Source of the DNA: Robiginitalea biformata HTCC2501
GTDB lineage: Bacteria; Bacteroidota; Bacteroidia; Flavobacteriales; Flavobacteriaceae
Reading direction: 5' to 3'
DNA: 64,000 nucleotides
Assembly: GCF_000024125.1 (NCBI RefSeq)
Contig: NC_013222.1
Location: 1,240,001 to 1,304,000, forward strand
Part shown: piece by piece, positions 56,806-64,000 of the stretch
How the letters are laid out: each line of letters starts with the position of its first letter
Numbering within the stretch: position 1 is the stretch's first letter
Made by a program: the position numbers and the translations under genes
The notes under the pieces: generated by a model
Database searches by the model: none
What the model saw: only the letters and a program-made list of their open reading frames with translations
Told to the model about the DNA's origin: nothing

Positions 56806-56840
56806 CAAAGAAAAAAGCCACCGACTCTGTCGATGGCTTT
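56806..56840 (-). terminator. terminator of the initiator tRNA gene
   Basis: AAAGCCA (56814-56820) pairs with TGGCTTT (56834-56840), with an inner CGAC/GTCG stem. On the minus strand it is followed by TTTTTTCTTT. It starts 6 nt past the 3' end of the tRNA. Confidence 0.8.
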
Positions 56841-56845
56841 CTTTG

Positions 56846-56918
<73 letters not shown>

Positions 56919-57039
56919 ATGTGGACGGCAAATATACGACGATTTATTGGTTTAATCAAAAGTTGGCTGGGGGAAATATTTATCCTGCCGCCGGGTGCTT
57001 TTGCGAAATTCCCTAACTTCGGCCATTGAGGAATTTCGG

Positions 57040-58404
57040 ATGGAAGTTATCAATGAATTCATAGCGGGCCTGATCCCCTATACGGAATGGCCCATGTTCC
57101 TGCTGCTTATCGGCGGGGGGTTGTTTTTGGTGTTTTATTCCGGCTTCGCCCCGTACCGGTATTTCCGCCACGCCCTGGCGATAACCGCGGGAAAATACGA
57201 CGATAAAAAGGCCCAGGGGGAGGTCAGTTCCTTCCAGGCATTGTCCGCTGCGGTGGCGGCCACCGTGGGATTGGGGAATATTTCCGGGGTGGCTATTGCC
57301 ATCCACGACGGGGGGCCGGGCGTGGTCTTCTGGATCTGGATGACAGCGCTGATCGGCATGTGTATCAAATACTATTCGTGCAGCCTGGCCATCATGTACC
57401 GGGGTACGGATTCCGATGGAAAATTGCAGGGAGGCCCGATGTTTTACATTACCCAGGGAATGGGGCCAAAGGCGAAGCCCCTGGCGGTCTTCTTCTGCAT
57501 CTGCGGCCTCTTTGGGTTCCTCGGGGTATTTACCGCCAACCAGTTCACCGAAACGTTTATGAGCGTTGTGGAACCCACGGAAACCCTGTGGGCCACGTCG
57601 GAATTCAACTGGAAGCTGCTGATCGGTATTGTACTGGCCATAATTACCTCCTTCGTGATTTTCGGGGGGCTCACCAAGATCGCAAAGGTGGCCTCGGCCA
57701 TCGTCCCTTTCATGGTATTGCTTTACCTGGTGGCGGTTATCGTGGTGATGGTCCTGAATTCCGATCAGGTTTGGCCGGCCCTCCGCATGATCCTCCGGGA
57801 AGCCTGGAATTTTGAGACCGCCGTCACGGGCGGTTTCTGGGGATTGGTCATTATCGGGATCCGCCGGGCGATGTTCTCCAACGAGGCCGGTTTGGGGAGT
57901 GCACCCATGTACCACGGCCAAAGCCGGAACGACGAGCCCATCAAGGAAGGGTTGGTCGCCATGCTCGGGCCGTTTATCGACACCATCCTCGTCTGCACCT
58001 TTACCGCTGTGGTCATTATCCTGAGCGGGGCCTATCTGGAAGACGGGAGCGGGATTGTTATGACCCTCAGTGCCTTCCGCACCACGCTGTTCGGATACGG
58101 GGACGAATTGCTGATGCTGATCGTAACCGCCTTCGCGCTTTCAACCCTCTTCACGTATTCGTATTACGGGGTCAAGAGCCTTTCGTTCCTGACCACCGCG
58201 CGGATCGGGAAGTACTACAACTGGTATTTTGTCGTCATGATCGTCTTTGCCGCTGTGGCTTCCCTGGAGCTCGTCAAAAACCTCATCGACCTGTCGTACG
58301 CCCTGATGGTTATCCCAAATATGATCGCCGTACTGTGGCTCGCCCCCCGGGTGAACGCCGCGGCAAAAAAATATTTTAAGCAGTTGCGCCATGAAAGAGC
58401 ATAA
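57040..58404 (+). CDS. sodium:alanine/glycine symporter (AGCS family)
   Basis: Sodium-coupled amino-acid importer. The 454-residue protein has about ten membrane spans and the family segments GFAPYRYFRHALAITAGKYD, AATVGLGNISGVAIAI, GGPMFYITQGMG and RRAMFSNEAGLGSAPMYHG. The start at 57040 has a GAGG purine run just upstream. The frame is open 15 codons earlier without membrane-protein character. The end overlaps era by 14 nt. Confidence 0.93.
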   Translation: MEVINEFIAGLIPYTEWPMFLLLIGGGLFLVFYSGFAPYRYFRHALAITAGKYDDKKAQGEVSSFQALSAAVAATVGLGNISGVAIAIHDGGPGVVFWIWMTALIGMCIKYYSCSLAIMYRGTDSDGKLQGGPMFYITQGMGPKAKPLAVFFCICGLFGFLGVFTANQFTETFMSVVEPTETLWATSEFNWKLLIGIVLAIITSFVIFGGLTKIAKVASAIVPFMVLLYLVAVIVVMVLNSDQVWPALRMILREAWNFETAVTGGFWGLVIIGIRRAMFSNEAGLGSAPMYHGQSRNDEPIKEGLVAMLGPFIDTILVCTFTAVVIILSGAYLEDGSGIVMTLSAFRTTLFGYGDELLMLIVTAFALSTLFTYSYYGVKSLSFLTTARIGKYYNWYFVVMIVFAAVASLELVKNLIDLSYALMVIPNMIAVLWLAPRVNAAAKKYFKQLRHERA

Positions 58405-59278
58405 GGCCGGATTTGTCAATATTATCGGGAACCCGAATGTGGGGAAATCCACCCTGATGAACGCCCTGGTCGGGGAGCGGCTGTCGATTATCACCTCCAA
58501 GGCCCAGACTACCCGCCACCGGATCCTGGGGATCGTCAACGGGGACGACTTCCAGATCGTATTTTCGGATACCCCCGGAATTATCAAACCCGCATACGGG
58601 TTGCAGGAATCCATGATGGACTTCGTTCGCCTGGCCCTAGTGGATGCGGATGTTCTCCTCTACATGGTGGAAGTGGGGGAGAAGGGCCTGAAGGACGAGG
58701 CATTTGCCGAAAAGATCCGGAGCAGCCAGATCCCGGTTTTGCTCCTGATCAATAAAATAGACACCTCGGACCAGGGGCAGCTGGAGGAGCAGGTAGCTTT
58801 TTGGACGGAGCAATTCCCCAACGCGGAAATCATCCCGATTTCGGCCCTGGAGCGTTTTGGGGTGCCGGAGGTGCTGGACCGCATCCTGGCACTGCTCCCG
58901 GAGGCACCTCCCTATTTCCCCAAGGACCAGCTCACCGACCGGCCGGAACGCTTTTTCGTCAATGAGATCATCCGGGAAAAGATCCTGCTGCACTACAAAA
59001 AAGAAATCCCCTATGCCGTCGAAATCGAAACGGAACGGTTTGAGGAAACCGACGAGATCATCCGTATCGGGGCGGTGATCATGGTGGAGCGGGCCACGCA
59101 AAAAGGCATCCTGATCGGGCACAAGGGCAGCGCGCTGAAGCGTGTGGGAACGGAGGCCCGCAAGGACCTGGAAACGTTTTTCGACAAGAAAGTCTTCCTG
59201 GAGTTGTTTGTCAAGGTAAACAAGAATTGGCGTAACGACGCGCGGCAATTGCGCCGGTTTGGGTATGATTCCAAGTAG
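58391..59278 (+). CDS. era: GTPase Era
   Basis: Binds 16S rRNA and assists 30S subunit maturation. The 295-residue protein has G1 GNPNVGKSTLMNAL, G2 region TSKAQTTRHRILG, G3 DTPG, G4 NKID and a C-terminal KH domain (GHKGSALKRVGTEARKDLETF). Length and order are canonical. Its first 14 nt overlap the symporter gene, so the two are coupled. Confidence 0.97.
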   Translation: MKEHKAGFVNIIGNPNVGKSTLMNALVGERLSIITSKAQTTRHRILGIVNGDDFQIVFSDTPGIIKPAYGLQESMMDFVRLALVDADVLLYMVEVGEKGLKDEAFAEKIRSSQIPVLLLINKIDTSDQGQLEEQVAFWTEQFPNAEIIPISALERFGVPEVLDRILALLPEAPPYFPKDQLTDRPERFFVNEIIREKILLHYKKEIPYAVEIETERFEETDEIIRIGAVIMVERATQKGILIGHKGSALKRVGTEARKDLETFFDKKVFLELFVKVNKNWRNDARQLRRFGYDSK

Positions 59279-59419
59279 CCCGCAGCAATCCGAAAACTCC
59301 CCGGGTTCCGGGAGCCCGTATTTTATCGATATGAGCTATCCCGTTCCTCCTACAGGCATCTGAGTCAAAAATTCCTACGTTTTAAGAAAAAACACCCGGG
59401 AGCGCTCAGCTGCTTTTTA

Positions 59420-59427
59420 TATCTTTG
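59420..59427 (+). promoter_or_regulatory. -7 element TATCTTTG
   Basis: Exact TAnnTTTG match 29 nt (first ATG) or 56 nt (preferred ATG) upstream of the NeuD-like gene. Confidence 0.5.
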
Positions 59428-59483
59428 AATTATCGACGAAATGTTGCATTTCATCGATGAAATACCTAAAAGCCCCCGATCCC

Positions 59484-60191
59484 ATGAAAAACATCATCAT
59501 TTTTGGTGCGTCCGGTCATGGCAGCGTCGTTCTGGACATCCTGGAGTCCGAGGGGCTGTACCAGCCGGTTGGCTTCCTGGATTCCTACAAACCCAAGGGA
59601 ACCAAAAAGAACGGATACGAGGTACTGGGTACCTCCTACGACCTTCCCTACCTCATCGAGACGTTTAATATTCACGGCGGCATTGTGGCTATTGGGGATA
59701 ACTGGATCCGGCGGACCATCGTCAAGCGTATCCTGAGCATCGTTCCGTCTTTCCGCTTTGTAAGCGCTGTACACCCGTCTGCCAGTATCGGCAAGGATGT
59801 GCAGATTGGCCAGGGTTCCGTGATTATGCCGGGGGTCATCGTCAATGCAAATTCCCGCGTGGGACAGCATTGCATCCTCAATACCCTGTCATCCCTCGGA
59901 CACGACGGGTTGATGGACGATTTTTCGAGCCTTGCCCCGCGGGTCGGTACCGGGGGCAATTTCAAACTGGGCTATTGTTCGGCTGTATCCCTGGGGGCCA
60001 ACGTCGTTGAAAACATCCAGGTAGCTGAGCATGCGGTGATTGGTGCCGGTTCACTGGTAATGAATGACATCCCCTCCAACGCGGTGGCTTTTGGCAGCCC
60101 GGCCCGCGTGGTGCGGTCCCGGGAGATCGGAGAGAGCTACCTCACCGGCAACAGGTACCGGCAGCGGAGTACCGTGACCGGAGACCTGTAA
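59484..60191 (+). CDS. NeuD/PglD-type sugar O- or N-acyltransferase
   Basis: Acyl-CoA-dependent left-handed-beta-helix enzyme used in surface glycan or nucleotide-sugar modification. From the ATG at 59484 (235 residues) it has the N-terminal UDP-sugar-binding domain MKNIIIFGASGHGSVVLDIL. Hexapeptide repeats follow (IGKDVQIGQGSVIMPGVIV, ANVVENIQVAEHAVIGAGSLV, AFGSPARVV), with the catalytic His in SSLGHDG. An ATG at 59457 would add nine residues not shared by the family. No glycan genes surround it. Confidence 0.82.
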   Translation: MKNIIIFGASGHGSVVLDILESEGLYQPVGFLDSYKPKGTKKNGYEVLGTSYDLPYLIETFNIHGGIVAIGDNWIRRTIVKRILSIVPSFRFVSAVHPSASIGKDVQIGQGSVIMPGVIVNANSRVGQHCILNTLSSLGHDGLMDDFSSLAPRVGTGGNFKLGYCSAVSLGANVVENIQVAEHAVIGAGSLVMNDIPSNAVAFGSPARVVRSREIGESYLTGNRYRQRSTVTGDL

Positions 60192-60243
60192 GCCGCTTCG
60201 CCACCACCTGCACCCACCCGTTTCATATCTACCCCTTTAACAC

Positions 60244-60251
60244 TACCTTTG
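60244..60251 (+). promoter_or_regulatory. -7 element TACCTTTG for der
   Basis: Exact TAnnTTTG match 17 nt upstream of the der ATG, with a -33-like TTTC at 60221-60224 (about 20 nt further up). Confidence 0.65.
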
Positions 60252-60268
60252 TGGCCTGAAGCACGCCT

Positions 60269-61570
60269 ATGTCTGCCATTGTAGCAATTGTGGGACGTCC
60301 CAATGTTGGGAAGTCAACTTTTTTTAACCGGATGATCCAGCGCCGGGAGGCCATTGTGGATGCCGTGAGCGGGGTTACCCGAGACCGGCACTACGGCAAG
60401 AGCGATTGGAACGGGAAGGAATTTTCCCTGATCGATACGGGGGGATATGTCGTCGGCAGCGACGATGTATTTGAAAAGGAAATCGACAAGCAGGTCCTCC
60501 TGGCCGTCGATGAGGCCGATGCCATCTTGTTCATGGTGGATGCGGTCACCGGCGTTACCGGGATGGACGAGGAGGTGGCACGCATGCTCCGGAAGGTGGA
60601 CAAACCCATATTCCTGGTGGTCAACAAGGTGGATAATGCCGCCCGCCTGGAGGATGCCGTGGAATTTTACTCCCTCGGCCTTGGGGAATACTACCCCGTC
60701 TCCAGTATCAATGGGAGCGGTACCGGCGAATTGCTGGATGCCCTGGTCCCCGTGCTGCCGGAGCGCCCCCCCAGGGAGGAAGCCCTGCCGCGGTTTGCGG
60801 TGGTTGGCCGCCCGAATGCCGGGAAATCCTCCTTTATCAATGCGCTGATTGGGGAAGAGCGCTATATCGTTACGGATATCGCGGGCACCACCCGGGATAG
60901 TATCGATACCCGATACAACCGCTTCGGTTTTGAATTCAACCTGGTGGATACGGCGGGTATCCGGCGAAAATCCAAGGTGAAGGAAGACCTGGAATTTTAT
61001 TCGGTCATGCGCTCGGTTAGGGCCATCGAGCATTCCGATGTCTGCCTGATCCTGGTAGATGCCACGCGGGGCTTTGATGGCCAGGTACAGAATATCTTCT
61101 GGCTGGCCCAGCGCAACCACAAAGGGATCGTCATCCTGGTGAACAAATGGGACCTGGTGGAAAAGGAAACGGGCTCCGTCAAGGAATACACCAGAATGAT
61201 CAAGGAAGCCACGTCCCCCTTTACGGACATCCCCATCGTATTTATTTCCGCCCTGAACAAGCAGCGCATCTTCAAGGCCATCGAGACGGCCGTGACCGTC
61301 TACGAGAACCGGTCCCGGCGGATTCCCACACGGAAGCTCAACGACCTGATGCTGCCCATTATCGAGAAGTACCCGCCCCCGGCAATCAAGGGGAAGTACG
61401 TCAAGATCAAGTTTTGCACCCAGCTCCCCACGCCATTCCCGCAATTTGCATTCTTCTGCAACCTGCCGCAATACGTCAAGGACCCCTATAAGCGATTTTT
61501 GGAAAACAAATTGCGCGAACAGTTCGACTTCACAGGTGTGCCCATGGACATTTTTATGAGGAAGAAGTAG
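60269..61570 (+). CDS. der: ribosome-assembly GTPase Der (EngA)
   Basis: Double GTPase needed for 50S subunit assembly. The 433-residue protein has two tandem G domains, [14 protein letters not shown] with NKVD and [14 protein letters not shown] with NKWD, and a C-terminal KH-like domain ending [12 protein letters not shown]. The length is normal. It is a single gene with a good -7 element. Confidence 0.97.
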   Translation: MSAIVAIVGRPNVGKSTFFNRMIQRREAIVDAVSGVTRDRHYGKSDWNGKEFSLIDTGGYVVGSDDVFEKEIDKQVLLAVDEADAILFMVDAVTGVTGMDEEVARMLRKVDKPIFLVVNKVDNAARLEDAVEFYSLGLGEYYPVSSINGSGTGELLDALVPVLPERPPREEALPRFAVVGRPNAGKSSFINALIGEERYIVTDIAGTTRDSIDTRYNRFGFEFNLVDTAGIRRKSKVKEDLEFYSVMRSVRAIEHSDVCLILVDATRGFDGQVQNIFWLAQRNHKGIVILVNKWDLVEKETGSVKEYTRMIKEATSPFTDIPIVFISALNKQRIFKAIETAVTVYENRSRRIPTRKLNDLMLPIIEKYPPPAIKGKYVKIKFCTQLPTPFPQFAFFCNLPQYVKDPYKRFLENKLREQFDFTGVPMDIFMRKK

Positions 61571-61658
61571 TTTGCCAACTGCCGGTGAAGTGCGCTCCTG
61601 TCTGGCTACCCCGGGCAGGCTTGTTGCGCCTCCGCCCGGCAATCGATGATTAACAGGC

Positions 61659-62450
61659 TTACCATCCCCCGGAGGCACCGCCGCCCCCGAAGCCACCGCC
61701 CCCGAAGCCGCCCCCGAAACCGCCGCCAAAGCCGCCGCCCCCGCCAAAGCCGCCTCCGGAGGAACCGGACCGGCCCATGTTGCTGAGGATGATCACGTCC
61801 CAGAGGTCCAGGCCGCGCCTGCGGCCGCCCGAACCACCCCCGCGGTTGCGACGGGACGCCAGGATAATTATTACTACGATAAAGATTAAAAACGGCAAAA
61901 ATGCCCCAAAGGGAAAGCGCCCTCCGTCGGTACGGCCCGAGCCTTCAAACTGGCCGGTCAGCACCTGGAAGATGGCATCCGTCCCCTTGTCCAGGCCGGC
62001 GTAGTAGTCGCCCGCTTTGAATTCCGGGATAATCACCTGGTTGATGATCCGGCGGGACAGGGCGTCCGTGAGAAACTCCTCCACCCCGTATCCGGTATTG
62101 ATTCCGATCCGCCGGTCGTCCCGGGCGAGCAGCACCAGGATGCCGTTGTCCTCCTTTTCCTGGCCGATGCCCCAGGCCTGGCCCCATTGCGCCCCGAGGT
62201 ACTGGATGTTTTCCCCTTCCGTAGAGGCGATAATGGCCACCACGATCTGCGTGGAGGTGCTGTCCGAATAGCGGATGAGCTTTTGCTCCAACTGCTGTGC
62301 CTGGGTGTCGCTCAGTAACCCGTAATAGTCGTAGAGGCTGGTTTGCCCGGATTCCGGGGGTTTTTCCGGAATCTGGAACTGGGCATTCAGCCAGCTGCCC
62401 GCAAGCAGGCAGGCAAGTAGTAAGATGCGGCTAGCCTTTTGAAATCTCAT
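61659..62450 (-). CDS. secreted TPM-domain protein with a Gly-rich tail (YgcG-like)
   Basis: A 263-residue protein with a signal peptide (cut near WLNA-QFQIP), a TPM domain (about 35-170: YDYYGLLSDTQAQQLEQKLIRYSD, VLLARDDRRIGINTGYGVEEFL), one membrane span (about 183-202) and a long Gly/Phe repeat tail ending GGASGGW. TPM domains are implicated in envelope and photosystem assembly. The gene overlaps the smaller TPM gene by 20 nt and ends the lemA operon. Confidence 0.85.
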   Translation of the reverse strand: MRFQKASRILLLACLLAGSWLNAQFQIPEKPPESGQTSLYDYYGLLSDTQAQQLEQKLIRYSDSTSTQIVVAIIASTEGENIQYLGAQWGQAWGIGQEKEDNGILVLLARDDRRIGINTGYGVEEFLTDALSRRIINQVIIPEFKAGDYYAGLDKGTDAIFQVLTGQFEGSGRTDGGRFPFGAFLPFLIFIVVIIILASRRNRGGGSGGRRRGLDLWDVIILSNMGRSGSSGGGFGGGGGFGGGFGGGFGGGGFGGGGASGGW

Positions 62451-62868
62451 TGCTCAGTTCGTTCGTGTCGTCGGGTTTCCAGGGAAAATGGGTTTTTAGT
62501 TCGCGGCCCGCACTCCGGATGCCGGCGATGAGCCCTTCGGCAAACCGGCCATTGCGAAAGTGGTTTTGCATGGCGTCACGGGTAGAATCCCAGAAACCAG
62601 CAGGAACGGCCTTGTCGATGCCCTTGTCTCCGATAATGGCAAAACGGTGGTCCCTGGCGGCGACGTAGATCAGTACCCCGTTTCGCTCCCGGGTATTCTC
62701 CATTTTCAGGGCGAGGAATACCTCCCGGGCCCGTTCCATGGGGTCGCCCTGGGCCGTGTATTCCAGGTGCACGCGGATTTCCCCCGAGGTTTGTCGTTCT
62801 GCCTCCCGGATAGCGCGAACTACCTCGGTTTCTTCCTCCGGGCTTAAAAGGGCATCGGCTTCTGACAT
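62431..62868 (-). CDS. soluble TPM-domain protein
   Basis: A 145-residue protein made of one TPM domain (EETEVVRAIREAERQTSGEIRVHLEY, GVLIYVAARDHRFAIIGDKGID, WDSTRDAMQNHFRNGRFAEGL), with no signal peptide or Gly tail. It is the second gene of lemA-TPM-TPM, 3 nt after lemA and overlapping the next gene by 20 nt. Function unknown, but the pairing with LemA recurs across bacteria. Confidence 0.85.
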   Translation of the reverse strand: MSEADALLSPEEETEVVRAIREAERQTSGEIRVHLEYTAQGDPMERAREVFLALKMENTRERNGVLIYVAARDHRFAIIGDKGIDKAVPAGFWDSTRDAMQNHFRNGRFAEGLIAGIRSAGRELKTHFPWKPDDTNELSNEISKG

Positions 62869-62871
62869 GGC

Positions 62872-63471
62872 CTAGTCGAAGTCGAAATTCACGTCGGGAG
62901 CTACTTCCGAGCCGGCATCTGCCGTATACCGCGGCATCTCCTCAAAGCCGAACCAGCCTGCCAGGATGGTGTTCGGGAATTTTTTAATGTGGATGTCGTA
63001 GGTGTTCACGGCCTCATTGTAGCGGTCGCGGGCCACGTTGATGCGGTTCTCGGTGCCCTCCAACTGGCTCTGCAATTCCAGGAAATTCTGGTTGGCCCGC
63101 AATTCCGGGTAGCGTTCCACGGTCACGAGCAGGCGGGAAAGGGCGGAGGACAGGCCGCTCTGAGCCTGCTGGAATTCGGCCAGCTGGGCGGCGCTGAGGT
63201 TGTTGGCATCGATGGTGGTGGAGGTTGCCCGGGACCTGGCCTCAATCACCTCCTGCAGGGTTTCCCGCTCAAAATCCGCTGCTCCCTGCACCGTCTTTAC
63301 CAGGTTGCCGATCAGGTCGTTCCGCCGCTGGTAGGAACTCTCCACATTGGACCAGGCGGTTTCTGCATTGGCCTCATAGGTGACAGCCGTGTTGTTGAAG
63401 CTCACGGCCCAGCGATATACGCCGAAAACAACGAGGACGACTATTATTAAAGGGATAAGCCATTTTTTCAT
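62872..63471 (-). CDS. LemA family membrane protein
   Basis: A 199-residue protein with a single N-terminal membrane anchor (about 5-24) and the coiled-coil LemA domain (AWSNVESSYQRRNDLIGNLVKTVQ, SALSRLLVTVERYPELRANQNFLELQSQL, RYNEAVNTYDIHIKKFPNTI), ending in an acidic tail. The membrane segment places the helical domain on one face of the inner membrane. It is the first of three genes with the two TPM proteins. Confidence 0.93.
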   Translation of the reverse strand: MKKWLIPLIIVVLVVFGVYRWAVSFNNTAVTYEANAETAWSNVESSYQRRNDLIGNLVKTVQGAADFERETLQEVIEARSRATSTTIDANNLSAAQLAEFQQAQSGLSSALSRLLVTVERYPELRANQNFLELQSQLEGTENRINVARDRYNEAVNTYDIHIKKFPNTILAGWFGFEEMPRYTADAGSEVAPDVNFDFD

Positions 63472-63530
63472 GCTATTGCGGTTTTTGATGGTTGTATTGA
63501 ATGAGTAGCGAAAATCGCTAAAAAGTTACA

Positions 63531-63860
63531 TCAGAGCTGGTCCTTAATCTTGGTCAGCTCCGCCTTAACCCGTTCGAGTTTCCGAATAATCTCAAAATTG
63601 CTGAGGGTTTTCTGGCGGTGCTCCTTCAGGTGGATCTTAGCGCCCTCCAGGGTGAAACCGCGCTCCTTGACCAGGTGGTAGATCAACTCCAGGTTTTTGA
63701 TATCCGTGGGGGTGAACTTGCGGTTTCCCTTGGCGTTTTTCTTGGGCTGCAATACGTCGAATTCCTTTTCCCAGAAACGGATCAGGGAGGTGTTCACGTC
63801 AAAGGCCCGGGCCACTTCGCCAATGCCGTAATACCGTTTCTCTGGAAGTTCTACGTGCAT
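63531..63860 (-). CDS. MerR-family transcriptional regulator
   Basis: A 109-residue DNA-binding protein. The MerR winged helix is clear (YYGIGEVARAFDVNTSLIRFWEKEFDVL, then RKFTPTDIKNLELIYHLVKERGFTLEGAKIHL). It has no C-terminal effector or metal-binding domain, only a short coiled coil, so it may answer to a partner rather than a ligand. Its ATG overlaps the stop of the upstream peptidase gene (TGATG), so the two are coupled. The lemA operon starts 59 nt downstream. Confidence 0.88.
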   Translation of the reverse strand: MHVELPEKRYYGIGEVARAFDVNTSLIRFWEKEFDVLQPKKNAKGNRKFTPTDIKNLELIYHLVKERGFTLEGAKIHLKEHRQKTLSNFEIIRKLERVKAELTKIKDQL

Positions 63861-64000
63861 CAGTCGAGCGATTGGTTTTCCTGGTTGGCGCGGATGAGCA
63901 TGTTATCGAATTCCTCGGCCGTGAGGCTGCCGTAGTAGAAATTGATCGGGTTGATCCGGTCGCCGTCCTTCCATACCTCGTAGTGCAGGTGGGGCGCCTC
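63860..64000 (-). CDS. M23-family metallopeptidase, C-terminal end only
   Basis: The last 46 residues of a minus-strand gene that continues beyond the window. HLHYEVWKDGDRINPINFYYG is the end of the LytM/M23 peptidase domain, including a His of the zinc site (HLH); the other ligands lie outside. A polar Gln/Glu-rich tail follows. Such enzymes cut peptidoglycan cross-bridges or act as regulators of other hydrolases. The stop overlaps the merR start by one base. Confidence 0.8.
   Translation of the reverse strand, partial: EAPHLHYEVWKDGDRINPINFYYGSLTAEEFDNMLIRANQENQSLD

Noticed and set aside
61585..61640. Bidirectional terminator between der and the TPM gene
   Set aside because: A CCGGGC/GCCCGG inverted repeat is present, but the loop is long and neither side has a T tract.

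Overview
The window is chromosomal DNA from a Bacteroidota bacterium, most likely a GC-rich member of the Flavobacteriaceae. The evidence is a complete gldK-gldL-gldM-gldN cluster (type IX secretion and gliding motor, known only in Bacteroidota), many copies of the Bacteroidota -7 promoter element TAnnTTTG just upstream of genes, and flavobacterial gene orders such as purH-mreBCD-mrdA-rodA and miaB-regulator-lptE-secG followed by groES-groEL. The strong G/C bias at third codon positions fits a Robiginitalea-like genus, but that is an inference from style and not a match I could run. I see no insertion sequence, prophage, CRISPR array or rRNA operon.

Layout. 1-2.3 kb: end of a tail-specific protease, the msrB-msrA repair operon and a membrane-anchored NUC-type endonuclease. 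2.3-9.5 kb (minus): purH, then the cell-elongation operon mreB-mreC-mreD-mrdA-rodA. 9.6-16.9 kb (minus): a free-methionine-sulfoxide reductase-like GAF protein, groES-groEL behind a sigma-54-like promoter, and a tightly packed operon miaB, sigma-54 activator, lptE, tetratricopeptide-like protein, secG. 17-27 kb (plus): an LVIVD lipoprotein, topA, a degenerate arginase-fold protein and gldKLMN. 27-38.7 kb (plus): FAD oxidoreductase, ABC-F ATPase, leucine-rich-repeat protein, a three-gene RND efflux pump, a small Cys-rich protein and a formylglycine-generating-enzyme-type lipoprotein. 38.8-42.6 kb (minus): two small membrane proteins and a malonate cassette (MatB-type ligase, madL, madM), with a 56-residue membrane peptide gene overlapping the end of madM from the other strand. 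42.7-50.2 kb: a secreted Gfo/Idh/MocA oxidoreductase, a phytanoyl-CoA-dioxygenase-like protein, a class V aminotransferase, two secreted esterase-type hydrolases and a membrane protein. 50.2-56.6 kb: methyltransferase, nitrilase-family amidohydrolase, a membrane protein and a baeRF3-type protein that share a 34-bp upstream element, an Asp/Glu racemase and a CstB-like persulfide dioxygenase-rhodanese fusion. 56.6-64 kb: a chain of hairpins, an initiator tRNA, an AGCS symporter, era, a NeuD-like acyltransferase, der, then (minus) an M23 peptidase end, a MerR regulator, lemA and two TPM proteins.

Most of the window is conserved flavobacterial core. The less ordinary parts are regulatory and small-scale: the sigma-54-like groESL promoter next to an AAA+ activator that lacks a sensor domain; the duplicated GTCAAA-spaced element upstream of two genes; the concentric palindrome ahead of gldK; the pseudo-arginase joined to the gliding cluster; the microprotein at 39784; and several short tandem repeats placed against gene starts or ends.
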